NCBI GenBank assembly: GCA_050694175.1
Contig: JBOGXA010000002.1
Coordinates: 124,001 to 188,000 of the forward strand
Direction of reading: 5' to 3'
Source of the DNA: JBOGXA01 sp050694175
GTDB taxonomy: Bacteria > Actinomycetota > CADDZG01 > WHSQ01
Length of the DNA stretch: 64,000 bases
Shown here: positions 7,926 through 17,327 of the stretch, in pieces
Numbering within the stretch: position 1 is the first letter of the stretch
Layout of the letters: every line of letters starts with the position of its first letter
Program-made: the position numbers and the translations under genes
The notes under the pieces: model-generated
Told to the model about the DNA's origin: nothing
What the model saw: only the letters and a program-made list of their open reading frames with translations
The model's database searches: none

Positions 7926-8888
7926 ATGCGCCGCATCGAGCGATTGATAAATCTCATCGCCGCACTGCTCGAGGCATCCGTGCCGATGACGGCAGACGAC
8001 ATCAGGGAGCGCATCGCCGGATACGAACAGGAGGGCCGCGACGCGTTCCGCCGGACGTTCGAGCGCGACAAGGAGGCCCTGCGAGCGATGGGGATCCCGA
8101 TCGAGACGGTCACCGTCGACCCCCTCGGCGCGGAGGCCGAGGGCTACATCATCCGTAAACAGCGTTACTACCTGCCGCAGCTCGATCTCGAACCCGACGA
8201 GCTGGCCGCGCTCCGCATCGCGGCGGAAGCGATCCTCGGGTCCGCCGAAGCCGCGCACGCAGGACTCATGAAGCTGGCGGTAGACGCGGAAGCCGCGCCC
8301 GTGGACGGGCCCCGCATCGTGTGGGGCGCGGATCTAGCCTCCGAGGAACCCCTTCTCGCGACCCTGTACGCCGCGTTGCTCGATAGGCAGACCGTCTCGT
8401 TCTCGTATCAGCCCGCCGGCTCGGATGAACCATCGACAAGGAAAGTGGAGCCGTACGGTTTGTTGCACCGACGTGGTCACTGGTACCTGGTCGGTCGCGA
8501 CCGGGACCGAGATGCGATTCGTTCATTCAAGGTCTCGCGTGTGGTGCCTCCGATCCGGCTGGCGACCGGGAGCTACAACGTTCCGGAGGGGTTCGACCCG
8601 AGCGGGCACCTCGGGGGCGAGCCGTGGGAGGTCGGGCCGGAGCCGGAGGCGACGGCGGTCGTCCGTTTCTCTCCCAAGCTCAGGTGGTGGGCGGACCAGA
8701 ACCTCCCCGAGGCCTTACGGCGAGAGGCGCCTCAGGGTGCGCTCGACGTTGAAATGCCTGTGTCGAACATCGACGCGCTCGTCTCGTGGGCGATCGGTTT
8801 CGGCGACGAGGTCGAGATCCTCGAGCCGCCGAGCGCACGCCGCGCGCTCGTAGATCGCCTGGCGCCGTTTGCGGAGGTGAAACGATGA
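7926..8888 (+). CDS. pafB: WYL-domain transcriptional activator subunit PafB
   Basis: 320 residues. With PafC it forms the activator of the LexA-independent DNA damage response in actinobacteria. A winged helix-turn-helix occupies roughly residues 1-75 (RRIERLINLIAALLEAS, then FERDKEALRAMGIP), followed by a WYL domain (about 140-220; HWYLVGRDRDRDAIRSFKVSRV) and the WCX extension. The start at 7926 aligns with PafB proteins and follows a leaderless -10 element; an ATG at 7860 would add 22 residues with no family support. It overlaps pafC by four bases (ATGA). Confidence 0.92.
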   Translation: MRRIERLINLIAALLEASVPMTADDIRERIAGYEQEGRDAFRRTFERDKEALRAMGIPIETVTVDPLGAEAEGYIIRKQRYYLPQLDLEPDELAALRIAAEAILGSAEAAHAGLMKLAVDAEAAPVDGPRIVWGADLASEEPLLATLYAALLDRQTVSFSYQPAGSDEPSTRKVEPYGLLHRRGHWYLVGRDRDRDAIRSFKVSRVVPPIRLATGSYNVPEGFDPSGHLGGEPWEVGPEPEATAVVRFSPKLRWWADQNLPEALRREAPQGALDVEMPVSNIDALVSWAIGFGDEVEILEPPSARRALVDRLAPFAEVKR

Positions 8889-9856
8889 CCGAGGAGGCCT
8901 ACGGCCGGTTGGGCCGGAGGCTCCGGCGAATCCTTCTGATGCTTCCCTACGCGATCCGCCACCCCGGTGTGTCGGTCGAGGAGCTGGCGCGCAAGTTCGG
9001 GGTGCCGAAGCGCGATCTGCTCGACGATCTGAACCTCGTCTTTCTGTGCGGATTGCCCGGCTACGGTCCCGGAGACCTCATCGACGTCATGCTTGAGGAG
9101 GATCGCGTCTACGTGCGCATGGCCGACTACTTTTCGGCCCCCCTTCGCCTGAGTCCGGCCGAGGCGCTGTCCATCTACGCGGGCGGTACCGCCCTTCTGA
9201 CGCTCCCGGACATGGAGGGGGCGGCCGCCCTGAAGGGGGCCCTCGGCAAGCTCGGGCGCGCGCTGGGTGCCCACTCCGACGACGGCCTCGGCGGCATCCA
9301 GGTCCGGCTCGAGCCCAGCCCGGCAACGCACCTCCAGGTGCTGCAAGAAGCCCTCAATGAGCACAAGCGTGTTCGTCTCGAGTACTTCTCGGCGTCGCGC
9401 GGCGAATTGACAACCCGCGCGGTCGACCCGTGGGGGCTGATCGTGGCGCTCGGTCGCTGGTACCTCGTCGGGCTCGATCGCATGTCCGAGGAGGAGCGCA
9501 TGTTCCGCGTCGATCGCATCAAGAGCGCAGAGGTCACCGATGAGGGCGCGCCGGTCCCATCCGACTTCGACCCGGAGCGCTACAGGGGTGCGTTCAGCGG
9601 TAGGGGCGGTTCCCACACGCTGTCGATGGAGATATCAGCGGCCGCGGCGCGCTGGTTCGAGGACTATTACCCGGTGCAGGAGAGCCGCTCGATGAAGGAC
9701 GGCTGGCGCAGGATCGTCCTGGCATCGGGAGGGGACCGGTGGGCGGCCACGCTGGTGCTGCGACTCGGGACTGAGGCGAGGAGGGTCGAGCCGGACACGG
9801 TCGTAGATGAAGCCCGGCGCATAGCGACCGCGATAACGGCCCGCCACGCGGTCTGA
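8885..9856 (+). CDS. pafC: WYL-domain transcriptional activator subunit PafC
   Basis: 323 residues, paralogous to the preceding gene: divergent N-terminal winged helix (RLRRILLMLPYAIRHPGVSVEELARKF), WYL core (GRWYLVGLDRMSEEERMFRVDRI), WCX C-terminus. The PafBC heterodimer senses single-stranded DNA after damage and raises RNA polymerase activity at damage-response promoters; the Pup-proteasome helps clear the induced proteins. The ATGA overlap with pafB supports equimolar synthesis. Confidence 0.92.
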   Translation: MTEEAYGRLGRRLRRILLMLPYAIRHPGVSVEELARKFGVPKRDLLDDLNLVFLCGLPGYGPGDLIDVMLEEDRVYVRMADYFSAPLRLSPAEALSIYAGGTALLTLPDMEGAAALKGALGKLGRALGAHSDDGLGGIQVRLEPSPATHLQVLQEALNEHKRVRLEYFSASRGELTTRAVDPWGLIVALGRWYLVGLDRMSEEERMFRVDRIKSAEVTDEGAPVPSDFDPERYRGAFSGRGGSHTLSMEISAAAARWFEDYYPVQESRSMKDGWRRIVLASGGDRWAATLVLRLGTEARRVEPDTVVDEARRIATAITARHAV

Positions 9857-9867
9857 TGGCGTAACGC

Positions 9868-9906
9868 TTGTGAGTCTGACAGGAATATGTGTCGTCAAGC
9901 TCACAA
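9868..9906 (+). terminator. Inverted repeat between convergent pafC and histidine kinase genes
   Basis: TTGTGAG (9868-9874) is matched by CTCACAA (9900-9906) around a 25-nt loop that contains a second short pairing (TGACA/TGTCG). It fills the 63-nt gap between two converging genes, so a bidirectional terminator is likely, although no T-run follows on either strand. Confidence 0.35.
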
Positions 9907-9919
9907 CCGACCGCAATGG

Positions 9920-11980
9920 TCAGGCCGTGTGGCGTTCGGTGTCGCCCGGGCGGATCGCTACCACCCGGTTGCCGATCGCGCTCGCCGGCAGCGCAACCGA
10001 GAACGTGGAGCCCTTGCCCCACGTGGAGTCGACCCAGATCCGTCCGTGATGCATCTTGACGAGCTGGGCCGATAGGTAGAGCCCGACCCCCGTCCCCCCG
10101 TGCGCGCGCGTCGTCGAGTTGTCGACCTGCCGAAAGCGTTCGAATATATGAGGGATGTCCGACGACACGATGCCGGGCCCGCTGTCCCGCACGTCGATAC
10201 GAAGGAGCTCTTCCTCGCGGTAGGCCTGGATCAGCACCGGAGTCGGAGACTCGGAGAACTTCAAGGCATTGTCGAGCAGATGCCGTAGCACCAGCCCGAT
10301 TTTCGTCTCGTCACAGGTCCACGAGAGGTCGCGCGTGATGTCGAGAACGATCTCACGATCGCCGTACTCGCGAACCACCTCTTTCGACATGGAGCGGATG
10401 AGACCTCCGATGTCTACTCGCTCGATCCGAAGAGTCGCCTCGCGGGCTTCGATGCTGGATACGTAGAGAAGGTCCTCGATGAGACGCTCGAGTTGGTCGG
10501 CCTTGGTCACGATCGTGCTTACGACGTCGCGCGTCTCGTCGGCCGTGGCGACCTCGACACGTTTCCTGAGCGTCCACGCGAACCCCTTGATGATCGTTAG
10601 CGGAGTACGGAGCTCGTGACCGACCATCGCCACGAAATCGCGTTGCATCCGCATGATCTCTCGTTCGGATGTGATGTCGTCCATTATCAGCACCCGCCCG
10701 ATCGGGGCCCCCGGGACGCGCACGTCGACCACCCGCGCCTTGAAGGTCTGCGGCGGGTTACCGGCGACGACCTCGGCCTGCAGCTCTCCCTCTTCGGTAA
10801 GAAGTTGCTCGACCTGCTCGTGACCGAGCGTGCCCTTGACGGCGGCCGCTGCGGAGAACACTGCCGATGCTCCGAACAGCGTCTCTGCCGCCGCGTTGAG
10901 GGCAACGATCCGTTTGTGCGAGTCGACGAGGACGATCGGGTTGGGAACTCCGTTGATGATCGAGGACAGCTGAGATTCCTTCAGGTTTATCTGTCCGTGG
11001 AGGACCGCGGCACCGGTCGCGGTGGAGCACTGCTGGCCGAAGGCCCGGAGGAGGTCGATACGCTCCTCGGCGACGCGCCGGTCGGCGGTCGTCGCCGAGA
11101 CCAGCCCGCGCGTTCCATAAGCGGTACGGACGCCGACGGTAACGAGGGTTCCATAAGGATCGAGATCGAAGATGACGACGTCGGCGAGCTCGATCGCATC
11201 TCTGGCGCCGTCCGAGCTCATTACCGCCGAGATGGCCTGCTTGTCGAGCCCGCGGAAGACGCCACGCTCGATGACTCCGGTCTCGGGATCGAGCAAGCAC
11301 GCAAAGCCGTTCTTAGAACCGCACAGCCGCGTCCCACCGTCCAGCATGTGCTGAAGCAGTTCCTCGACCTCGAGCGTCCCCACGAGGCCCCGACTCGATT
11401 CCACGAGCGCAAGTAGGTCGGAGGAGCGGTGCTCGGCTCTCTCGTGGAGTTGCGCCCGGTAGATGAGGCCCGCGGCCTGGCTCGCGAACATCTGCGCGAC
11501 GCGGACGTCTTCGTCCGTGAACGGCTCGGAGCCCGCGAACTTGTTGAGACTTAGAACTCCTGTGGAACGACCCTGGACACGAAGCGGGACCACGACGCTC
11601 GTGGAGATCGGTCGCTGCTTTGGAACGAAGTTGATGAACGCGTCCTGGTCGATCTCATCGAGGCGCAACGGCTGCCCGGTCGCAATGACACGGCCTGCCA
11701 CACTCTCGCCGACGGGAACGGACCCGGTGGGAAGTTCGGCGTCGCCCACCCCGCACACGGCAACGACCTCGAGCGCCCGGCCCCCGTCTGCGAGCATCAT
11801 GATCGAGCCCTGTTCCGCCTGGAGCAGCTTGATGGCGGCCTCGAGCATGGCGTCGACCGCGTCGGCCAGGGGGGCGGCCGACGAGGCGATCTCGCTGACC
11901 GAGAGGGCGGCCTCGAGCCCCGACTTCCACCGGTCGGGATTCTCGGGCAGATCGTGGCGGGGGCGGGTGAACAGGGCCAT
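9920..11980 (-). CDS. Cytoplasmic GAF-GAF-PAS sensor histidine kinase
   Basis: 686 residues, no membrane helix. Domain order: GAF (about 30-185), a second GAF-like region (about 205-350), PAS (about 355-465, with PNPIVLVDSHKRIVALNAAAETLF), HisKA with the phospho-acceptor box VGHELRTPLT (about 480), and HATPase_c with N box LRHLLDNALKFS, G1 DSGPGI, F box FERFRQ and G2 GGTGVGLYLS. All catalytic boxes are intact. No response regulator gene is adjacent, so it is an orphan kinase within this window. The two GAF domains suggest sensing of a small intracellular ligand or redox state; the ligand cannot be read from the sequence. Confidence 0.93.
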   Translation of the reverse strand: MALFTRPRHDLPENPDRWKSGLEAALSVSEIASSAAPLADAVDAMLEAAIKLLQAEQGSIMMLADGGRALEVVAVCGVGDAELPTGSVPVGESVAGRVIATGQPLRLDEIDQDAFINFVPKQRPISTSVVVPLRVQGRSTGVLSLNKFAGSEPFTDEDVRVAQMFASQAAGLIYRAQLHERAEHRSSDLLALVESSRGLVGTLEVEELLQHMLDGGTRLCGSKNGFACLLDPETGVIERGVFRGLDKQAISAVMSSDGARDAIELADVVIFDLDPYGTLVTVGVRTAYGTRGLVSATTADRRVAEERIDLLRAFGQQCSTATGAAVLHGQINLKESQLSSIINGVPNPIVLVDSHKRIVALNAAAETLFGASAVFSAAAAVKGTLGHEQVEQLLTEEGELQAEVVAGNPPQTFKARVVDVRVPGAPIGRVLIMDDITSEREIMRMQRDFVAMVGHELRTPLTIIKGFAWTLRKRVEVATADETRDVVSTIVTKADQLERLIEDLLYVSSIEAREATLRIERVDIGGLIRSMSKEVVREYGDREIVLDITRDLSWTCDETKIGLVLRHLLDNALKFSESPTPVLIQAYREEELLRIDVRDSGPGIVSSDIPHIFERFRQVDNSTTRAHGGTGVGLYLSAQLVKMHHGRIWVDSTWGKGSTFSVALPASAIGNRVVAIRPGDTERHTA

Positions 11981-12110
11981 GACGCTTCATCGGCCTGCGG
12001 ACCGGCCCATTTGAGCTATGCGCGGCCGGGAAAATTTGGTTCTTAATGCTTCTCGGCCCCCCGCCGATAACACGACCAACGAGATCGCCAGACCCGACAA
12101 AGGTGACGAA

Positions 12111-12452
12111 ATGACGACAATCAAGGCCACCTGTCCGATTTGCGGGGAAGTAGACCTGACGGCCGACGACATCCTTCTCCGCATCGGTGCGGCCGAGGGA
12201 AGCAACACGTACGGCTTCAACTGCCCGACGTGCGCCGACTTCATCGAGAAACCGGCCGACGAGCGCATCGTCCGCCTGCTGTTGTCGGGCGGCGTACTGC
12301 CCACTCTGGTTCATGTTCCCGCCGAGGCGCTCGAGCCGAAGATGGGCCCCCCCATCTGCCACGACGACATCCTCGAGTTCCACGAGCTCCTCAAGGCGGA
12401 CGGCTGGATCGAGCAACTCGCCGGCCCGAAGTCGGGCGACGTCCCCGCCTAG
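12111..12452 (+). CDS. Small zinc-ribbon protein of unknown function
   Basis: 113 residues. Two cysteine pairs, CPIC near residues 8-11 and CPTC near 38-41, form a probable zinc ribbon; the rest is acidic and has no recognised domain. The ATG at 12111 is preceded by AGGTGA. It lies divergent to the histidine kinase and upstream of tatA. It could be a regulator or an adaptor; I recognise no characterised relative. Confidence 0.7.
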   Translation: MTTIKATCPICGEVDLTADDILLRIGAAEGSNTYGFNCPTCADFIEKPADERIVRLLLSGGVLPTLVHVPAEALEPKMGPPICHDDILEFHELLKADGWIEQLAGPKSGDVPA

Positions 12453-12522
12453 CACGGGGCCCCCAGCCACCGGCGACCTTTACGCCCGACTCGACCCCGT
12501 TTACGCAGCCGGGTCGCCCCTC

Positions 12523-12528
12523 TACACT
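12523..12528 (+). promoter_or_regulatory. Predicted -10 element (TACACT) for leaderless tatA
   Basis: TACACT, 6 nt, then the tatA ATG at 12535. No ribosome-binding site precedes that ATG. Confidence 0.45.
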
Positions 12529-12534
12529 GCCACC

Positions 12535-12882
12535 ATGCCCCAGATTGGCCCCATGGAGATCATGGTCGTAGCGGTCATCGCCTTCTTCGTCCTCGGACCG
12601 GACAAGCTCCCGGGCGTCGCCCGGCAGATGGGCCGCTACGCGACCGAGCTCCGCAAGATGGTCTCCGAGGTCAAGGACGAATTCCGCACGGAGCTGAGAG
12701 ACATCAAGAACATGGACGAGACCCCCGCGGCCTCCACGTCGGCTGCGTCCGGCGACGGGGCCGCACCGAAAAAGACCCAGTCTGCTGCGACCGACGACGG
12801 GGCCGCACCGAAAAAGACCCAGCCTGCTGCGAAGGACCCTGCCCCCGGCCCCTCGAGCGATAGCGGCGAGCCCACGAGCTGA
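12535..12882 (+). CDS. tatA: Sec-independent protein translocase TatA/TatB-type subunit
   Basis: 115 residues. One N-terminal membrane helix (MEIMVVAVIAFFVLGPDKLP) is followed by the FGP/LGPxKLP hinge and an amphipathic helix (VARQMGRYATELRKMVSEVKDEF), the standard TatA/TatB plan. The long acidic helix and the LGPDKLP hinge look slightly more TatB-like, but with only one such gene beside tatC the subtype is open. The tail is low-complexity Ala/Pro/Lys with a 14-residue duplication. The stop overlaps the tatC start by one base. Confidence 0.9.
   Translation: MPQIGPMEIMVVAVIAFFVLGPDKLPGVARQMGRYATELRKMVSEVKDEFRTELRDIKNMDETPAASTSAASGDGAAPKKTQSAATDDGAAPKKTQPAAKDPAPGPSSDSGEPTS
12754..12837 (+). 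repeat. Two tandem 42-bp units in the tatA tail
   Basis: Units at 12754-12795 and 12796-12837 share the 27-bp core that starts gacggggccgcaccg and differ at a few positions. They encode two copies of GDGAAPKKTQSAAT-like 14-mers in the disordered C-terminal tail. A recent in-frame duplication. Confidence 0.9.
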
Positions 12883-13874
12883 TGACCCAGCCCGGCGGAT
12901 CTTCACCCACCCCGAACGGGGGCGGGGGTGGCAACTCCACCCCTGCCGCCGCGAGCAACCTGCGCCGTCGCCGGCGCCTGTTTCGCAGACGCCGCCAGAC
13001 GCTGGAGACCGGCGGAACCATGTCGGTCATGCAGCACCTCACGGAGCTCCGGCAGCGCCTCGTGTGGTCGGCGCTGGCGTTCGTTACCGTCTCGGTCGTC
13101 ATCTTCGTCTTCTACAACCCGTTGCTCGAATTCCTGCGGGGGCCGTTGTGTGGCCTTGATCCCGACATCCTGGGCCCCCAGGGGTGTGATCTCATCTTCA
13201 CCAAGCCCACCGCCGGCTTCACGTTCAGGCTGAAGGTCACGGCGATGTTCGGCATCGCCTTTTCGTCTCCGTTCTGGATCTACCAGATCTACGCGTTCGT
13301 GCTGCCCGCCCTCCACCCCAAGGAGAGGCGCTACGTCGTCCCGTTCATCGCGACGTCGACGACCCTGTTCTTGATCGGCGCCACCATGGCCTATCTCGTC
13401 CTCCCGACTGGCCTGCGCGTCCTTTTCAACATAGGCGGTGAGGGACTGGTCCCGCTGCTGGGGGCGGAGGAGTACCTCGACTTCGTCGGCCTCATGCTCC
13501 TCGGCTTCGGGGTCCTCTTCCAGCTGCCGCTCATCCTCTTCTTCCTCGGGATGGCCGGCGTCGTGAACGTGCAACAGCTCCGGCGCCAGCGCAGGCTCGC
13601 CCTCATCGCCATCGTCGCCCTGTCGGCGATCATCACGCCGACCCAGGACCCGTTCACCCTGCTGGCCGTCTCGATACCTCTGTACGCGATGTACGAGGCG
13701 ACGATCCTGCTGCTCAAGGTGACCTTGCGGCGGCGCGAGCGCGACAAGGCCGCAAAGGAGGCCGAGGAAGCGGCCGAGCGCGCCGAGGCCGAACGGTTGG
13801 AGAAGGCGGCCGCCTCAGAACCGTCGAGCGACCCCGGCGAGGATCCCGAGGACCGTTCCCTGCCCCCGGTATAG
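12882..13874 (+). CDS. tatC: Sec-independent protein translocase TatC
   Basis: 330 residues, polytopic with six predicted helices. The core starts at about residue 47 with MSVMQHLTELRQRLVWSA, the TatC N-terminal signature whose Glu binds the twin-arginine signal, and continues to about residue 280; the first helices and the PFWIYQIYAFVLPALHPKERR loop are typical. A 46-residue Gly/Arg-rich N-terminal extension and a charged Glu/Ala C-terminal tail flank it. It is translationally coupled to tatA. Confidence 0.95.
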   Translation: MTQPGGSSPTPNGGGGGNSTPAAASNLRRRRRLFRRRRQTLETGGTMSVMQHLTELRQRLVWSALAFVTVSVVIFVFYNPLLEFLRGPLCGLDPDILGPQGCDLIFTKPTAGFTFRLKVTAMFGIAFSSPFWIYQIYAFVLPALHPKERRYVVPFIATSTTLFLIGATMAYLVLPTGLRVLFNIGGEGLVPLLGAEEYLDFVGLMLLGFGVLFQLPLILFFLGMAGVVNVQQLRRQRRLALIAIVALSAIITPTQDPFTLLAVSIPLYAMYEATILLLKVTLRRRERDKAAKEAEEAAERAEAERLEKAAASEPSSDPGEDPEDRSLPPV

Positions 13875-13884
13875 TCGTTCGGCC

Positions 13885-14637
13885 ATGGCGATAAAGGGCA
13901 AGAAGAAGTCCCAGACACGCGGGAGCCAGGCGCGGCGGCGACCCGCCTCCGCGCCCCGCCCGGTCGTTACCGGCCGCGCCCGCGAGCCCTGGTACAGGTC
14001 GTCGACCGGTCGCATGGCCGCCGTGGTTGTCCTCGTCCTCATCGTCTCTCTGACCGCCGGAGTCCTCGTCAATGCGACCTCCGACGAGGAGCTCGAGGCC
14101 CGTCAGGCCGCGCTCGAGAGGTTCACCGACGAAGTCCGCACTCTGAGGGGGCAGGTCACCGACGTTGCCGCGCAGATGGCGCGGGCCGCCCTGTCGCCTC
14201 GCCAGGACGGCTTCGAGGACCTCGGAAAGGATGCCCGGCGCTGGGGGCAAACGCTGGGCGCAACCGTGGGCCCGGCGAGCACCCTCGAGCCCCCCGCGGG
14301 CTTGTCGGCCTCCGCCCAGCTCCTGTCCCAGGCCGTCCGGACCTACACGACCGCCGCCGAGACATTCCGGCTCGCGGCGACCGTCGACGCGAAGGCGCAG
14401 CCCGAGCTACTTGTCCTGGCCGCAAGTCAGCGAGAGCAGGCGCTCGAGATGTGGAACCATGCCGTGCGTGCTGTCGAGGCCGAGCGCGCCGACGCCGACC
14501 TGGATCCATCCGGCCTGCAGCCGCCGGCCCAGCCGGGCGGCGCGCCCCCCATTGGCACAACGCCCCCGGCCGGGGTGGGCGATGGAGGCCAGGGCGAGAA
14601 CAAGAAGGGCGCGAAGAAAGACGGCAAGGGCAACTGA
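13885..14637 (+). CDS. Single-pass membrane protein of unknown function
   Basis: 250 residues. A very basic N-terminus (residues 1-45) precedes one membrane helix (about 45-65; MAAVVVLVLIVSLTAGVLV), then an extracytoplasmic helical region and a Pro/Gly-rich, Lys-ended tail. Such topology suggests a membrane-anchored exported domain. A TATAGT element lies 9 nt before the ATG. I recognise no family. Position between tatC and helY gives no clear functional hint. Confidence 0.7.
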   Translation: MAIKGKKKSQTRGSQARRRPASAPRPVVTGRAREPWYRSSTGRMAAVVVLVLIVSLTAGVLVNATSDEELEARQAALERFTDEVRTLRGQVTDVAAQMARAALSPRQDGFEDLGKDARRWGQTLGATVGPASTLEPPAGLSASAQLLSQAVRTYTTAAETFRLAATVDAKAQPELLVLAASQREQALEMWNHAVRAVEAERADADLDPSGLQPPAQPGGAPPIGTTPPAGVGDGGQGENKKGAKKDGKGN

Positions 14638-17299
14638 TCCGCCCGGCGCGGTTCCCTCGCCGGTTCGCGACTTCGAGACCACCTACGGGTTCGAATTCGA
14701 CGACTTCCAGCTGCGCGCGTGCGCCGCGCTCGAAGACGGGTCGTCGGTGCTTGTGGCCGCGCCGACCGGCGCCGGAAAGACGGTCGTGGGGGAGTTCGCC
14801 GCGTGGCTCGCCCTCGAGAGCGGCGGCAAGACCTTCTACACGACGCCCATAAAGGCCCTTTCCAACCAGAAGTACGGCGACTTCCTGCTGCTGCACGGGG
14901 CACCGAACGTGGGGCTTCTGACCGGCGACAACTCGATCAACGGAGACGCCCAGGTGGTGGTGATGACCACCGAGGTGTTGCGCAACATGATTTACGAGGA
15001 CTCGGACGCACTCGACTCGTTGCAGTACGTGGTGCTCGACGAGGTGCACTACCTCCAGGATCCCTATCGGGGGGCCGTGTGGGAGGAGGTCCTGATTCAT
15101 CTTCCCGTCGACGTGCAGATCGTCTCGCTGTCGGCCACTGTTTCTAACGCCGAGGAGTTCGCGGAGTGGCTCCAGACATTGCGTGGGCGAACCAAGGTGA
15201 TCATCGAAGAGAAGCGGCCGGTCGAGGTGCGGCACTGGTACTCTGCCGCCGACGAGTTGCTGCCGATGTTCGTGCAACGACCCGACGGCGATGTCGTTCC
15301 CAACCCGCGGGGACGCGAGTTCGATCGCCGCCGCAGGCGGGGGGCCGAGCGACCCGGGCGCGGAGGACGGCGGGTTCAGGGGCGACGCGCCCGCATCCCG
15401 TACCGATCAGACGTGGTCGAGCGACTGAACGCGGAGGGGATGCTTCCCGCCATCTACTTCATTTTCTCGCGCAAGGGGTGCGACGACGCGGTTCGCTTTT
15501 GCCTGATGGACAACGTCCGGCTCACCACGGGCGCCGAGCGGGCCCGGATCATCGAGTACGCGGAGTCGCGCGTCACCGATCTTGCCCCCGACGAGCTCGA
15601 CGTCCTCGGCTTCGACGACTGGATGGCGGGACTCGCCAGCGGCATCGCCGCTCATCACGCCGGCCTCATCCCCCCGTTCAAGGAGACGGTCGAGGAGCTC
15701 TTTAAGAAGGGGCTGGTGAAGGCGGTGTTTGCCACCGAGACGCTTGCGCTCGGCATCAACATGCCGGCCCGAACGGTCGTCATCGAGAACCTCATCAAGT
15801 TCACCGGCGAGCGCCACGAGCTCATGACGCCGGGTGAGTACACGCAGCTGACCGGACGAGCGGGGCGGCGGGGAATCGACGAGCTCGGTCATTCCGTCGT
15901 GCTCCTTCAGAAGCTGACGCCCTTCGACACGATCACGCGCCTCGCTTCGACTCGAACGTACCCGCTCAACTCGTCGTTCCAGGTCTCCTACAACATGGCC
16001 GTCAACCTGGTCCGCACCTACGACCGTCACGACGCCGAGCACCTCGTCAACTCGTCCTTTGCACAGTTCCAGGCGGATCGAGACGTCGTCCAGCTCGAGA
16101 GGACGCGCGAGCGGAGTGAGGCCTACCTCGCCAGCTATCGAGAGCGCATGCACTGCGAGCGCGGCGATTTCGACGAGTACGGGGCCCTCGTCGACAAGCT
16201 GCACCGGATCGAGGAACGGGCCGGAGCGGCGCGGACCGGAGCTGCCCGCGTGACCGCGGCAATCGATCGCCTCCACCCCGGCGACGTGATCGAGATCAGC
16301 CACGGCCGCAGGAGGGGACGTTACGCGGTGCTCGAGGTCGGCGGCCGGCGATCCGAGCGGACCCCGCATGTGCTCGCGGTGTCGGAGGATCGCTCGCTGA
16401 CCCGCTTTGCGCGGGCCGACTTCAAGGAGCCGCCGGTCGCGATCGGCCATCTCGGGCTTCCCAAGGAGTTCAAGGCACGCGATCCACAGTCGCGCAAGGA
16501 CCTGTCACGCCGGCTTCGAGACGTTCAGCCGAGCCCTCCATCCGATTCGGACGACGGCTCCGCGGCGGAGTCGAAGGAAGGGCGCGCGCTTCGCCGGAGA
16601 GTGGAGACACACCCGTGCCACAACTGCCCCGATCGAGAGCGTCACATGCACTTCGCGCATCGCGCGGCGCGTCTCGAGCGCGAGATCGCCCGGCTCGAAC
16701 GGCGCATCAACCGGCGCACGGGGACGCTTGCCCGCCGCTTCGAGACGGTGCTGTCGATTCTCGAAGACCTCGGCTACGTGAAGGGATGGGAGCTGACGGC
16801 TAAAGGTGGCCTTCTCACCAGCATCTACAACGAATCGGACCTGCTCGTGGCCGAGACGATCGAGCGGGGGCTGGTCGACGGCCTCGATCCCGTGGAACTC
16901 GCCACGGTGCTGTCCGCGATGGTCTACGAGACGCGGGGTCCCGAAGGCCCGCCCGCACCGTCCCTCCCGACTAAGACGACGGCGGCCGCGTACGAGCGCG
17001 TCGTGGCGCTGTGGGAGGAGATCCACGCGGCCGAGGAGGAACGCGGGGTCGAGCTGACCCGGGAGCCTGACCCCGGTTTCACCGAGCACGTGTACCGCTG
17101 GGCCGCGGGCACGCCGTTGGAGCACGTCATCGATGAGGACGACGCGCCGGGCGACTTCGTGCGGTCCATCAAGCAGCTCGTGGACCTGTTGCGGCAGATC
17201 GAGGAGATCGCGCCGGACTCGGAACTGCGCGCCAGGGTACGCACGGCCGTGAATTCACTGCACCGCGGCGTCGTCGCATATTCATCGCTCGAGGTGTGA
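14582..17299 (+). CDS. helY: HelY-type DExH RNA/DNA helicase (Ski2/Mtr4-like)
   Basis: About 905 residues, close to the 906 of mycobacterial HelY. Motif I APTGAGKT, motif II DEVHYL, motif III LSATVSN and motif VI QLTGRAGRRG are intact, marking superfamily 2 with Ski2-like order. A cysteine cluster HPCHNCPDR precedes the C-terminal helical region. The start is uncertain: no ATG or GTG lies in frame after the previous stop, so the nearest ATG (14582) is used, giving a 56-base overlap with the upstream gene. Likely role is RNA turnover or structure remodelling, by analogy with the family. Confidence 0.9.
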   Translation: MEARARTRRARRKTARATDPPGAVPSPVRDFETTYGFEFDDFQLRACAALEDGSSVLVAAPTGAGKTVVGEFAAWLALESGGKTFYTTPIKALSNQKYGDFLLLHGAPNVGLLTGDNSINGDAQVVVMTTEVLRNMIYEDSDALDSLQYVVLDEVHYLQDPYRGAVWEEVLIHLPVDVQIVSLSATVSNAEEFAEWLQTLRGRTKVIIEEKRPVEVRHWYSAADELLPMFVQRPDGDVVPNPRGREFDRRRRRGAERPGRGGRRVQGRRARIPYRSDVVERLNAEGMLPAIYFIFSRKGCDDAVRFCLMDNVRLTTGAERARIIEYAESRVTDLAPDELDVLGFDDWMAGLASGIAAHHAGLIPPFKETVEELFKKGLVKAVFATETLALGINMPARTVVIENLIKFTGERHELMTPGEYTQLTGRAGRRGIDELGHSVVLLQKLTPFDTITRLASTRTYPLNSSFQVSYNMAVNLVRTYDRHDAEHLVNSSFAQFQADRDVVQLERTRERSEAYLASYRERMHCERGDFDEYGALVDKLHRIEERAGAARTGAARVTAAIDRLHPGDVIEISHGRRRGRYAVLEVGGRRSERTPHVLAVSEDRSLTRFARADFKEPPVAIGHLGLPKEFKARDPQSRKDLSRRLRDVQPSPPSDSDDGSAAESKEGRALRRRVETHPCHNCPDRERHMHFAHRAARLEREIARLERRINRRTGTLARRFETVLSILEDLGYVKGWELTAKGGLLTSIYNESDLLVAETIERGLVDGLDPVELATVLSAMVYETRGPEGPPAPSLPTKTTAAAYERVVALWEEIHAAEEERGVELTREPDPGFTEHVYRWAAGTPLEHVIDEDDAPGDFVRSIKQLVDLLRQIEEIAPDSELRARVRTAVNSLHRGVVAYSSLEV

Positions 17300-17327
17300 G
17301 CGCCACACGACGTGGGAGAATCGCCGC

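Noticed and set aside
14165..14581. Longer helicase start
   Set aside because: The extension is Arg/Pro-rich shadow of the upstream gene and would exceed HelY length by about 140 residues.
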